Of a DNA stretch of 64,000 nucleotides, positions 1-12,006 are shown piece by piece. A program made the position numbers and the translations under genes. The notes beneath the pieces were generated by a model that saw only the letters and a list, made by a program, of their open reading frames with translations, was not told where the DNA came from and searched no databases. How positions within the stretch are numbered: position 1 is the first letter of the stretch; every line of letters begins with the position of its first letter. This DNA is from Eledone cirrhosa (taxonomy: Eukaryota > Mollusca > Cephalopoda > Octopoda > Eledonidae): assembly GCA_964016885.1 (NCBI GenBank), contig OZ024743.1:340353907-340417906 (forward strand), written 5' to 3'.

Positions 1-530
1 AAATTTTAAAGAATCAATCACGTGGCACTGAGGTTAATCAGTGAGGAGTGGAGTGGTAATAAGACAAGAGCCTAACTACTACCATGAACCATAGTAGTAA
101 TTTCGGCAAGTTTTGCTCAACAAATAATTTGGAGATAAATATAGAGAATTAGTATATCTACCAACATATGTGCCACGTGATTGATTCTTTAGAATTTGCC
201 ACTGACCAAGTAGGCAGTGAATTTTTTCAGTGCCATGGAATCTAGTCCCCGCTCGCTTTTTTCCATCCACTGAATTATTATTTTTATATGGGTTCCTAGT
301 GTCCGCGCATTGCCTGGAAACTTAGCTGAGAATAGACTCCCTGATGACGTAAGGATTTCTCTATAGTTGCGTTGCGTAACTATATTTATTCCGTTACAGA
401 AACTAATTAGTTGGAGTGAAAATTTTAGTAAGTTAATTTTAAAATTTTCTTATTTTACGCCTTTCATATAATTGTTCTGCATCCCCTTGCATAGAACCAC
501 AAAGGTACTAAGACATAACATATATATTTG
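1..530. repeat. Family A repeat, rearranged copy
   Basis: This stretch shares blocks with the units at 5.42-5.97, 7.95-8.27 and 28.36-29.42 kb, including the motif TCAATCACGTG on one side and its reverse complement near 170-190, so the left end is a small foldback. No protein is encoded. The right half carries the family A hammerhead listed separately. Confidence 0.8.
336..417 (+). ncRNA. Hammerhead ribozyme, family A (intact core)
   Basis: Stem I is ACUCC/GGAGU (336-340 with 413-417). The core CTGATGA is at 341-347. Stem II closes with GUAA/UUAC after a C.A mismatch. GAAA is at 399-402. Stem III is the 8-nt palindrome CUAAUUAG, followed by UU before the predicted cleavage point. Stem I and II sequences differ from the other family A copies with pairing kept, which supports a conserved RNA fold. 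The call was made by eye and not scored with a covariance model. Confidence 0.75.
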
Positions 531-567
531 CTAGCATAGGTATACATCTGTATACATATGTTGGTAG

Positions 568-773
<206 letters not shown>

Positions 774-923
774 ATATAATTATATACAAAGATATTAAAC
801 ATTTAATATCATATTTACTCCAGGAAGCTGTTGAGTGCTCTACTTCAGTTATAAACATTTATATTTTTATTTATATTTTTATTTATATTTGTCGTATTTC
901 CAATCCTTTGAATACCCCTTCCA

Positions 924-929
<6 letters not shown>

Positions 930-983
<54 letters not shown>

Positions 984-1174
984 CGTGTGCGTGCGTATGT
1001 ATGTGTATATATGCGTATGTGTGTATGTATGTATATTTTTTATATAGAAGTATTTATTTATATATTTTTTGATATATGTGTATACACCTACATTTGAATA
1101 TATGTTCCTATATGTGTGGTTGAGAGTATATGCGCGCGTACGAGTGTGTATGCATGTCAGTGTGTACATGTGTG

Positions 1175-1265
<91 letters not shown>
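930..1265. repeat. (AT)n and (GT)n tracts
   Basis: Two long (AT)n runs (about 930-970 and 1180-1265) flank an imperfect TATG/TGTG-rich spacer. No gene is visible. Confidence 0.95.
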
Positions 1266-1425
1266 GTCCCAGGGATCTGATACCATCAACACCATAAACA
1301 CAGAGCTGGCATATCTAAGAACTGACTAACTGCCTGATGAGGTCATAGTCATTCAATGGCTATCATCTAAATATATATAGCAGTAAATAAAGTATTATGA
1401 GTTCATGCAATTGACTTATGTTTCG
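1266..1425 (+). repeat. Family B repeat, copy 1
   Basis: A block of about 160 bp, nearly identical to 53341-53505, sits between (AT)n tracts in both places. It contains a hammerhead motif. Confidence 0.85.
1329..1384 (+). ncRNA. Hammerhead ribozyme, family B (core GAAA changed to UAAA)
   Basis: Stem I is ACUGC/GCAGU (1329-1333 with 1380-1384), perfectly paired. CTGATGA is at 1334-1340. Stem II is a long hairpin with one C.C mismatch. The G of GAAA is replaced by U. Stem III is UA-repeat sequence and the cleavage dinucleotide is UA. The G-to-U change probably abolishes activity in this copy. Confidence 0.7.
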
Positions 1426-1430
<5 letters not shown>

Positions 1431-1486
<56 letters not shown>

Positions 1487-1650
1487 ATATGAATTTCTAT
1501 GAATGTGTATGTATATGTGCGTGTATTTGTTTATGTATGTGTGTGTATATATTTCTATGTATGTGTATGTATATGTGTATGTATATGTGTTTATGTATGT
1601 GTGTGTATATATGTATTTATATGTGTGTGTGTATATATGCGTATATATAT
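1431..1650. repeat. (AT)n with degenerate (GTAT)n
   Basis: An (AT)n run is followed by imperfect TATGTGTATGTA-type repeats. No coding signal is seen. Confidence 0.93.
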
Positions 1651-2341
1651 CATTTCATATAAGTAGGCCGAATTTATTTGCAAACCGCCAGAGATTCGAT
1701 TTTACTGATTTCCAATTATATTAATCTCCTAGATTTAATAATTAACTAATTAATTTAATTAGACAATTCTGTTGATTGGTTAATTATTTGTGTTTGTTTT
1801 ATAACATCTAGTCGAGAGCTTATCATGATGATTAGCGGAAATTAAAATATTTCCTTTCGCTAGTATTTTGAATGACCCGCCTAAAACCGGGGGTTATTTC
1901 CCTTGCCGGAATTAACACGTGATAACTATAGATACGATTAGCAGCCATCCGAGCCTCAACATATAATTTATCACTCCGGTTCTAAGCAGAACGAAAACCT
2001 GTTGATAAACTGAATCCTCTGTTCGATCACCATTATCATGAGCTTGCCATTCACGTAAGTCTGATATTTGATTTCGGATTCAAAGAAACACTTTAAACGA
2101 TTGTTCGTTTGATTTGTCCAGGTGTACTTTTCTCAACCTGAATAGTTCTATCGTTGCTTTGGTATGTATTGTGTGTTAGTTTCGCCTACCACAATGTTCG
2201 ATTTGTCAAGCTATTTAAACGTATGTTATTACTCTGAGGTCCTATCTTATCGAGTGCTTTGTTAACTCATCATTTCATATAAGTAGGCCGAATTTACTTG
2301 CAAATCGCCAGAGATTCGATTTTACTGATTTTCAATTATAT
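1651..2341 (+). repeat. 620-bp unit bounded by 70-bp direct repeats
   Basis: The block at 1651-1720 recurs at 2271-2341 with few differences, a period of 620 bp. The interior is unique here and contains no protein-like frame. The arrangement resembles the partial-dimer layout of the 430-bp and 310-bp ribozyme repeats, but I could not find a convincing CUGANGA/GAAA pair in it. Confidence 0.75.
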
Positions 2342-2705
2342 ATATATATATATATTTATTTTGTGCTTTTGCTTACCACGTGTGTTTGTTTATTTATTTT
2401 TATTTGAGTTTATTTCCTCTTTCGTATCACTGTCAACTTGCTAATTTTTTCTTTATTTTTTTTTCTTTCTTTCTTTTTTTTATTTTTTAAATTTGACTTT
2501 ATTTTTTACTTTTATTTATTGATTTCTTGTATATGTATTTTGTATTTGTATGGTGATGTGATTGCACATGTTCGTTTATTTATTTTTATATATTTATTTA
2601 TATAATTTTATATATACATATATATATGTATATATATGTATGTATATATATGTGTGTTTTTGTGTATTTATGTGTATGTATATTTATGTGTATATATATA
2701 TATAA

Positions 2706-2771
<66 letters not shown>

Positions 2772-3610
2772 TTATATACTTATATATTTATTATCTCTTG
2801 CTCTTCTTCCTTCAGCCTCTCTTTCATATTCCTTATATTTTTGTTTTCAAATCCACATTCAATAAAACCAACAGGATTTTTTCATTCTGATGACTGAAAG
2901 CAGATTTGTTTGCTTTCAAGAAACCACTGGTAAATGAAATAATTATCTTATGTTGTTTATTACATAACTATTAAGCTCTGCAACCTACATAGAGCACTCT
3001 TTTTTCCTGGACCTTTCCGATGGAATTACTTCATTCACACACACACATATATATATATATAGTCATTATAGTCATCCACTTCACACAACCAGTAAATATC
3101 TATTAACCGCCAAGCCAAAATACGCCAATACGCACACCAACACATTCCAAGACACACACACGCACATCATCTGAAATTCCAACAAAGAGATTTTCCAGTC
3201 CGCCACATCTTTTAATCCAACTAGCCACTACAAATAGATTTCTTAAACCCAACACTTTTAACATAACTAGCCATTGTTGATCCTCATTAGAAATTAAGAA
3301 AAACCTTTTACCAAACCTAAAACTGATTTTCCCAAAATATCAATTTCTATTTTTATACATTAATTCTTCCCCTCTTTTATATAACCACCCATCTAAGCAC
3401 ACATATTATTGAAGTTAAAAATATATATATACACAAGAATACCCCCCCCCCCCCACACGCACTTATTTAGTCCAGAATAGCATATAGATTTTCTGACCTT
3501 CCCACCATTACTCTGATCTACAGACGGACATATGTATGATTCCACCACCTGACGCAACCATATGAAGCGACCAAGCTGAAACTTTGTAGTCTGCAACTTT
3601 TCTACTTAGA
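2342..3610. other. T-rich and AT-rich non-coding DNA with (GT)n and a C-run
   Basis: It holds T-rich low-complexity DNA, a (TG)n run near 2719-2770 and a C-run near 3443-3455. I see no gene or recognisable element. Confidence 0.7.
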
Positions 3611-3621
3611 AAAGTGAAATA

Positions 3622-4803
<1,182 letters not shown>

Positions 4804-4869
4804 ATATGTATGAAAAAGATATAGTATTTTAAAAAACAATATAAACAATTAGAAACATGGGTGGAGAAG

Positions 4870-5110
4870 TTAAAACAGCTAAAAATACAGTAATTTATTA
4901 TAATAAAAAGTCTGTTTCATACTTATTTGAAAGATTTTTTCAACCAAGCCTGTGTAGAAACACATAATAATTATGCATGAAGCAAATTATTCATTAAAGT
5001 AATTACCAAATACGTCTTTAAATTAAATATTGATTTACGAACATTTCGTCTCCCTATTGGTACTTTTCAAAATCAGTTATTTATAAGTAAAAGTCTCATT
5101 ATAAGTCTCA
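4870..5110 (-). repeat. Family K repeat, copy 1
   Basis: Shares ordered blocks with 52790-53060 (for example GCAAATTATTCATTAAAGTA). It contains a degenerate hammerhead-like fold at 5029-5077 on the minus strand: GAAA, UA before a stem I of AAUCAAU paired with ACUGAUU (one mismatch), but UUGAAAA in place of CUGANGA. Confidence 0.6.
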
Positions 5111-5418
5111 CCAAACCGCCCAACAGCCGGCAGTCAGAGGATATGTTTACATTGAAACTTTAAAACGACACCATAATGTTATGGATAGAGATGCATGGAA
5201 AATAGATGTTATCTAACTACAGAGGTATAACGTCAAACCACTCGAGCATATTACTATAAAAACTTTTTTTGCAAAATACATAGCTGATAAATAGAAAAAG
5301 AGAAATATAATATTGATAAAAACTATTATAAAAGATAAAAAGGAAAAGATAAACACATATACGCATACTTAGACACACACATATATATACGTATAAATAA
5401 ATATATATATATATATAT

Positions 5419-5966
5419 GAGAGACGTAAAATAAGAAAATTATAAAATTAACTTACTTACTAAAAAATCACTTCCAACTAATTAGTTTCTGGAATGGAGT
5501 AAATATATTTTCCGAAGAAACATATAGAAAATCATTCCGTCATCAGGAAAGTCTTTTTCCGTATAGGTCTCCAGGCATAGCGAGGACACTGGAAACTTAT
5601 TAAAAAAATAATTCAGTGGAATGGAAATAGCAAAGCGTGGACTGGATTCCAAGCCATTGAGAAAATCACTGCCTCTTCGTCTGTGGCAAATTCAAAAAGA
5701 ATCAATCACGTGACATCGAGGTCAATCAGTGGAAAGCGAGTGGTTATTAAGACAGCGGCCAGCTTACTACCATAGTAGCAGTCATGGCCAAATATTGCTC
5801 GACAAATGAATTGGAGATAATTATAAGGAATTTATATCTAGTAACATTTATATACACACAGATGCATATCAATGCTAGCAAATATATAGGTTTTGTCTTA
5901 TTAACAATGTGGTTCAATGCATGGGGTTGCAGAACAATAATATGAGAGACGTAAAATAAGAAAATT
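5419..5966 (-). repeat. Family A unit of about 525 bp with direct-repeat ends
   Basis: GAGAGACGTAAAATAAG occurs at both ends, about 525 bp apart, so the copy looks like slightly more than one monomer of a tandem unit. The interior matches 28.45-28.83 kb. No coding capacity. It carries one family A hammerhead on the minus strand. Confidence 0.8.
5470..5552 (-). ncRNA. Hammerhead ribozyme, family A (intact core)
   Basis: Stem I ACUUUC/GGAAGU, CUGAUGA, stem II GGAAUG/CAUUCC after a C.A mismatch, GAAA, stem III CUAAUUAG, then UU. Compared with the 336-417 and 29282-29364 copies, stems I and II have changed on both sides with pairing retained. Confidence 0.78.
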
Positions 5967-6000
5967 GATATGCTTGGGGAGGGTCATATATATATATATA

Positions 6001-6395
6001 TTGGTAAACGGAATAGAAAATGCTGACAAATTGTTCACAGTTGAAAATGGTTTAATTAGGAATAAAAGAGTATTAGTGATTGTATGGGTTAGTATTCAGT
6101 TGTGGTTTTAAGTTTTTAAGTTTTTAAAGGTTGCGCATTTCTAAATGCTTTTCAAAATAATTTTGAGATAGAGTGTCCGTGCTGTTTGCTCAGATCAGAG
6201 CAAACAGCACGGACACTCTATCTCAAAATTATTTTGAAAAGCATTTAGAAATGCGCAACCGGTAAAAACTTAAAAACTTAAAACCACAACTGAATACTAA
6301 CCCATACAATCACTAATACTCTTTTATTCCTAATTAAACCATTTTCAACTGTGAACAATTTGTCAGCATTTTCTATTCCGTTTACCAATATATAA
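6001..6395. repeat. Near-perfect foldback, arms about 195 bp
   Basis: The two arms meet near 6197 and are almost exact reverse complements, ending in TTGGTAAACGG and its complement. A second copy of the right arm is at 59580-59795. In the right arm a hammerhead-like remnant is visible (hairpin GCAUUU/AAAUGC, then GCAA, CCGG, UA), but the CUGANGA core is absent, so I do not call a ribozyme. Confidence 0.85.
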
Positions 6396-6423
6396 TAACT
6401 TGTGTGTTACACCTCTATTCTTT

Positions 6424-6429
<6 letters not shown>

Positions 6430-6512
<83 letters not shown>
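6430..6512. repeat. (AT)n microsatellite
   Basis: About 83 bp of AT. Confidence 0.97.
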
Positions 6513-6515
<3 letters not shown>

Positions 6516-6910
6516 CGCACATACAATTTTCTTAACCGCAAACCCATGTAAATGACTGCTAATATCTTTTAAAAAATGTCACAATGAAAAATATAATAGT
6601 AAACGCACCATGTATTATAAAACATTGTCAGAGATAGAATATCCTGGAATATAAGTAACTCAATCAAAGATTTAATAGCAACAATCAAATATGAAGAAAG
6701 TGTATTCTAATATATAATCATTACCATTGCGAGTTATATTATTTAGCTATAAACATTGAAAAGTATGATAACATATGTGGTCTATTATTTGAAAGCGGAT
6801 ATTTCTATCGTAAACTAATGACTAGCCAGAAGTGTTGTTTGTTTCCAGCAGGAAAACAGAAGTACGCATACTTTATAAACAGAATATATATATATATATA
6901 AATATATATT

Positions 6911-6958
<48 letters not shown>

Positions 6959-6960
6959 TT
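6513..6960. other. AT-rich non-coding DNA
   Basis: No gene or element is recognised. (AT)n lies at about 6884-6955. Confidence 0.65.
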
Positions 6961-7095
6961 TTGCGAGGTTTTTGATATGAAATCGTGTGTCGAAACAAAT
7001 ATTGATATGCTTGGGGAGGGTCATATTTGTGTAATATTGCCAGAATTAATAACAGAACACACTCACTGTTTGGTTGGTTTTCGCTTTATATATAT
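6960..7095 (+). repeat. Family C repeat fragment
   Basis: Contains the GGGGAGGGTCATAT block and the CAGAACACACTCACTGTTTGG block also found at 17.52-17.97, 29.69-29.78 and 30.39-30.46 kb. Confidence 0.75.
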
Positions 7096-7100
7096 ATATA

Positions 7101-7677
7101 TATGCATATTAACGGCTGAGCAGCCTAATTTGCATATCGAGTGAGTTAATCGGCCGGGCACACCGAAAACGATAAACGGAAAAAATGAAACGAAATCTCA
7201 TTTCTCACTCTTAGTACGGCTGTTACTTAAATATAAGTATGTATACGTACATACATATATGTATACAGACGTACAGTAGTATGTATATATATATACATAC
7301 ATGCACACATATATATATGTACGTATGGATTCACCGAACATTTATTATAATGCTCGGTGTGTTTGTAAACAAACATCCCGAATTAAGCCGTACAGTGTCT
7401 AGCAACCATCGTTGCTCATTTGTTCAACACTGACAAAGGAACGCTGTACTAGTTTCAAGCTTATTAGCTATCGTCAGCAACGTATACCTTCCTGCCAGAT
7501 GATTTAACGCCTGAAAGTATATTCTTTCCTTATGCATATTAACGGCTGAGCACCCTAATTTGCATATCGAGTGAGTTAATCGGCCGGGCGCACCGAAAAC
7601 GATAAACGGAAAAACTGAAACGAAATTTCATTTCTCCCTCTTAGTACGGCTGTTACTTAAATATAAGTATGTATACG

Positions 7678-7680
<3 letters not shown>
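7101..7680 (-). repeat. Family D: 430-bp unit, partial dimer
   Basis: TATGCATATTAACGGCTGAG occurs at 7101 and again at 7531, and about 150 bp are shared after each. The period is 430 bp. One hammerhead lies between the repeats. The second copy runs into a long (AT)n tract. This is the layout expected for a reverse-transcribed multimer of a circular RNA. Confidence 0.82.
7441..7483 (-). ncRNA. Hammerhead ribozyme, family D (intact core)
   Basis: On the minus strand: stem I ACGUUG/CAGCGU (six pairs, one G.U), core CUGACGA, stem II AGCU/AGCU closed by loop AAUA with a flanking U.U, GAAA, stem III the palindrome CUAG, then UA at the predicted cleavage point. Loop AAUA and the U.U flank also occur in the 310-bp family H ribozyme although its stem sequences differ. 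Confidence 0.8.

Positions 7681-7757
<77 letters not shown>
7681..7757. repeat. (AT)n microsatellite
   Basis: It begins exactly where the second family D copy ends. Confidence 0.95.
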
Positions 7758-7763
<6 letters not shown>

Positions 7764-7764
7764 T

Positions 7765-7960
7765 AACAAATGGAAACTCTATTTATAAAACCATATTTAT
7801 TTCATTACACATATTTCAAGGACACCAAAGCAAATTATGGTGCGCATTCTTTAAGGGTATGTCAATATTTGTTTATAAAACTGATCTATATTATATTTTA
7901 TCTGATAAAAGCGCACCATAATTTGCTTTGGTGTTCTTGAAATATGTATAATGAAGTCTA
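7765..7960. repeat. Family E foldback
   Basis: Arms containing ACCATAATTTGCTTTGGTG and its complement face each other. The right arm keeps a hammerhead outline on the plus strand (7894-7958) with CUGAUAA instead of CUGAUGA, so it is probably inactive. Confidence 0.75.
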
Positions 7961-8270
7961 TTCTCAGCTAAGTTTCCAGGCAATGCGGGAACACAGGGAA
8001 CTTATACAAAAATAATTCAGTGGATGGAAAAAAATCTGAATTATTTTTGTATAAGTTCCCTGTGTCCCCGCATTGCCTGGAAACTTAGCTGAGAATAGAC
8101 TTCCCTGATGACGATAGGCTTCTCCGTACGTTTCTTCGGAAACTATGTTTATTCCCTTTCAGAAACTAATTAGTTGAAGTGAAATTTTAGTAAGTAAATT
8201 AATTTTTATAATTTTCTTATTTTACGTCTTTCATATTGTTCTGCATCCCCATGCATTGAACCACAAAGTT
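7952..8270. repeat. Family A copy with inner foldback
   Basis: A foldback with arms of about 70 bp (7952-8021 against 8035-8102) is followed by the ribozyme-bearing right half of family A. Confidence 0.8.
8099..8180 (+). ncRNA. Hammerhead ribozyme, family A
   Basis: CTGATGA at 8105-8111, GAAA at 8162-8165, stem III CUAAUUAG, then UU. Stem I pairs as ACUUC/GAAGU with one bulged C. Stem II is weaker than in the other copies (AGG/CCU near the core). Confidence 0.65.
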
Positions 8271-8417
8271 ACTAAGACAAAACCTATATATTTGCTGGCA
8301 TATGTATGCATCTGTATATATATGTTAGTCGATATACTAATTCTTTATATATATATATATAAATTAATAAAAACAATGAATAAAAACAAAGAAACAGTTC
8401 CTTATATTAAAAAATTC

Positions 8418-8551
8418 ATCATTTTACGATCGTTTCTAGGATATATATGTGTGTGTTGGTATGTATATCATATAGATCTATGTAAAATATTTACAAACTA
8501 TCAGAGGGAATATACATACCTACACATATATATGCTGTCTTCAGAAATAAT
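8418..8551 (-). ncRNA. Hammerhead ribozyme, family F, long stem II
   Basis: Stem I AUUAUUU/AAAUGAU (one U.G), core CUGAAGA, GAAA, stem III the palindrome CGAUCG, then UA. Stem II is a long extended hairpin that includes an 11-bp helix GGUAUGUAUAU/AUAUACAUACC. It lies about 0.9 kb 3' of the GIY-YIG coding remnant. Hammerheads in PLE terminal repeats are known from the literature, which fits this position. Confidence 0.7.
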
Positions 8552-9246
8552 GATATTTGTTTATTGAAAAAAACCCAACAAAGATTTAATATAATAGGTC
8601 TCTTTGGGAACAGGTTTTGAATTGACCACTAGAAAAGTAGTAAGTGGTCAAGTTGATATAATAGTAGTAGTAGCAATTTAATTTAGGGGTAGAGGAATGC
8701 AGACTTCAGTTTTGAATGGAAATAATATTTTGAATGAACAGATTACTTTGGGGATGAAAAGATGTCAAGCCGGTGAAAGGTACACGAAAATTTAATGTTA
8801 TTAAAGAATAATGCTAATGTTAAAATCGAAGGAGAATAACATTTTAGGATAAATGTGTTAGTGAGAAATACCAATCTTATTTAAAACATAAGGAATTTAG
8901 ATCTATAAAAAGAAATTAAATTAATTTAATTTATAGGTATACTTATAGGGATAAATTTATATTAATTCATATAGATGTGATAAATAAGAGTTAGATGTTA
9001 TTAAAGAATGTTGTTAAAAACGAAGGAAAACATTTTTTTGGGATAAATGTATTAGTGAGAAATAACAAACTTATATAGACTACAAAGAATTTAGATTCAT
9101 AACAGGAAATTAAAATAGTTTATATGTATACTTATAGGTGTTAATTTTAGGAAAAGATAACTGTAAAAGGGAAATAAAATTATGAAGTTCTCAGTAGTAA
9201 AATACTAATTATATGTTAACTAAATCAAAAAAAATTAATTATAATA

Positions 9247-10522
9247 ATTTGTAAAATTAATTAGGTTTATAATATTTGAAAGTTCTTCTAATTCTATGAT
9301 TGCACGATATAATTAATTCTTGTCGCTTATTTAATAGGATATCCTTAGATTTCATTATTTCAAAAAGTTCCTGGGAACATAATCTACACTCATATCTGTT
9401 ATTTTGAAAAGGGGTGGCCCTTTTGAGCACACTCCAGGTCAGGTTATAATCGATATTCTTTATTCTATAATTATTTCAGCCAAGGATGTTGTATTAGCTA
9501 ATGCTGCATTTTTAAAACTGTGTTTGTGGGCATTAAATTTTACTTTAAATTGGTTAGAAGTAGCTCCTATATATGAATAAGTTGAGTACTTAGTGCTAAT
9601 TTTACATTTATATACTATGTTATTAATAAGGCAATTTCCTTTTAATGGGCAATTTGCTTTGTTTCTACAGTTACAACCTTTCGTGAATATTATATCAGGG
9701 GAGTTAGTCAAATTAGGTGTGGAATTTTCTCGACTTGTTGTATGTGAAGGAGATGGTGGTTTGCTGTGGTTTATTTTAGTATTATGGTTAGTTTGATGTT
9801 TTGGTGGTATATCCATGTTTTTTTTTTACATTTATATGCATTGTAGGCACTTATATTTTGTTGTATATTTTTGGTAGTGGAGTAGGAGAATTTGACCGTT
9901 GATCTATTTAAAATTTGATGGTATTTATGGTTTGGCGGGAAGTTTTTCTCTAGGATAGTAAAAGTTTTTAGGGATATTATCTTTAATTTGTAGATTAAAT
10001 GGAGCATTATACCAAGTATCTCGTCTATTACGGTTTCGATGCTGTTTTTTATTTTTATGCGATGTATCCTGATGTTTACTAAGAGAGTTAGTATTAGTGA
10101 ATTTATTATACATATGTTTAGTTAGATTCACTGATTTAGGTGTTTTAGCCTGATTATTAGGAATTTTATTAGTAATGTTATTAACATATATTGCAGTATT
10201 AGGATGAATGGTTTTTTGAAAGTTATTATATTGTATGTGAGAAGAGGTAGAGAAATTAAGTTTTAAGTTGGTATTTTGGGGTATAGTGTGAGAGGCATTT
10301 AGGTGTGTATTTTTCATTTGGTGTTTGTTGGTATTATTGGGTTGTATGTTTGTAGTATTATTGGTACAAGGTATATAGAATAATTTGTTTTTGTGGCCGC
10401 CTCTAGCTAAAGTTTCGTTATAAAAGGTCACATTTTTATCGAATACATCCTGGTTAGATGAAAGGTTAGAAATTCTGAGTGAGATATTATATGCTATTTT
10501 TTTAAGGATAGATCTAGGGTGA
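9247..10522 (-). pseudogene. PLE polyprotein C-terminal part: post-RT linker and GIY-YIG endonuclease, decayed
   Basis: On the minus strand the translation starts in the region after the RT (NHPRSILKK, then SSNQDVFDKN), passes the conserved RDTWYNAPFNLQ stretch, and reaches a Cys-rich CNCRNKANCPLKGNC motif followed by IVYKC and YSYIGATSNQFK, the GIY-YIG core. The end WSVLKRA is frameshifted relative to the 32.6 kb copy by a small deletion near 9465. In PLEs this endonuclease nicks the target for retrotransposition (family knowledge). The RT domain itself is missing. Base composition is AT-rich like its surroundings. Confidence 0.75.
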
Positions 10523-10636
10523 TTGGATAATCAGGCTAAAACACCTAAATACATCTTCTCTTTTCATGATATTTGGATTACCTTGAGTTTTACATACGGA
10601 TTGGACACTACCGTATATTTTGGTAGATTCATCTAC

Positions 10637-10649
<13 letters not shown>

Positions 10650-10667
<18 letters not shown>

Positions 10668-10800
10668 ATATTAACAAATGTAAACTATATTTATAAAACC
10701 ATATTTATTTCATTATACATATTTCAAGGGCCACCAAGGCAGATTATGGTGCGCTTTCATCAGATAAAATATAATACAGATTAGTTCTATAAATAAATAT
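10650..10800 (-). repeat. Family E repeat copy
   Basis: Matches 29505-29640, 26700-26815 and 52560-52690, preceded by (AT)n. Confidence 0.85.
10706..10771 (-). ncRNA. Hammerhead ribozyme, family E (intact core)
   Basis: Stem I UAUUUUAU/AUGAAAUA, all eight positions paired with one U.G. CUGAUGA, stem II with CACCA/UGGUG, GAAA, stem III within UAUGUAUA, cleavage dinucleotide UA. Relative to the 26739 and 29545 copies the 3' strand of stem I differs but still pairs. Confidence 0.75.
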
Positions 10801-10829
10801 TGACATACCCTGAAAAATGCAACCTTCAC

Positions 10830-10967
10830 GGTTGGCAACCATTCACGGTTGGCAACCATTCACGGTGTGGCTCAATGACGAATTAATTAAATAATTAATA
10901 ATCAGAGCAATATATAAAAAAGTAAGTCCATATACCCTTTAAATTTTATATATATATATAAATTTAT

Positions 10968-11050
<83 letters not shown>

Positions 11051-11135
11051 CTGCAGTCCAATAAACTGTTGAGTGCTACTTATTCGATATTTGCATTGCT
11101 TTATTGTTCCACAATAAAACTCACCTCCTACATAT
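10830..11135 (+). repeat. Left member of an inverted pair flanking the 12-14 kb PLE
   Basis: Two blocks, around 10840-10955 and 11050-11135, reappear as reverse complements at 15516-15630 and 15300-15385. A (CA)n tract (10973-11041) is inserted here between the blocks. Confidence 0.8.
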
Positions 11136-11156
11136 ATATATATATATATATATATA

Positions 11157-11919
11157 AATACAATATCGGAGAAAGCTTTTTAGCGATACTCCGGCCAAAT
11201 TCCAACTCACTCAACAAACATTAGGAAATAAGTGATTATATTCCCAATTATGTGTTCGGGGTGCTAACTAAAAGTATTGCGTGGAAAATTGGCTGTATTA
11301 TTTCAAATGAGACATATCTAATATATCTCTTCCCAGACGGACGTCTCGTTTCATTATAGGACTCCTACAATTTGGGTGAAATTATACCAATTTATGTAGG
11401 AGATTGTATACCATCAATAGATATACATTCAAGTGGGCTCCTATAATTCATCAGTGGGTGCCCCAATAATACTAATATTGATAATCTAACCAACATCAGC
11501 ATTTAGCGATAATCATTTTGAGGTATCTGTCAGGTAGCCAGTCCAGCAGTTCTGAAAGAAGTGCTCGAACTGATTCAAAAAATGAGGAAGTGAATTACCG
11601 CCAAAAAAAAATACAATACATGCGCGTGACAATGAACTCTGAAAGGAATTCAGGCCACGTGCTAAGAACTCAATTGGAAATTGAAAAAATATCTATGTGT
11701 GTACAACATTTGATGACACACACAGATATTTTCTCGGGCAAAATAACAGAATGAGATATAAGGAACAATCAATATTCATATATAAAAAATAAAACAAAGA
11801 AATGCTAACCTTATACCGGGAATTTTTTTCAAATCTGCTGCGCCAAGAGTAAGTAAATAAATACAATATCGGAGAAAGCTTTTTAGCGATACTCCGGCCA
11901 AATTCCAACTCACTCAACA

Positions 11920-11921
<2 letters not shown>
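11157..11921 (+). repeat. 60-bp direct repeats about 700 bp apart
   Basis: The block ATACAATATCGGAGAAAGC onward at 11157-11215 recurs at 11858-11921. The interval between them holds no recognisable gene. The open frame at 11518-11754 has no family resemblance that I can see. Confidence 0.75.

Positions 11922-11924
<3 letters not shown>

Positions 11925-12004
<80 letters not shown>
11925..12004. repeat. (AT)n microsatellite
   Basis: 80 bp of AT directly before the PLE remnant. Confidence 0.97.

Positions 12005-12005
<1 letters not shown>

Positions 12006-12006
<1 letters not shown>

Larger units (their letters stand above)
8345..10640 (-). mobile_element. Family F Penelope-like element copy (about 2.2 kb)
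   Basis: The 8345-10300 segment is nearly collinear with 31690-33630. It contains a PLE C-terminal coding remnant and, downstream of it on the same strand, a hammerhead ribozyme. The far end (10560-10640) is the reverse complement of the block that starts the 31.56 kb and 51.73 kb copies. Confidence 0.8.

Noticed and set aside
11518..11754. 78-codon open frame as a gene
   Set aside because: No family resemblance, and it lies between direct repeats in transposon-rich DNA.
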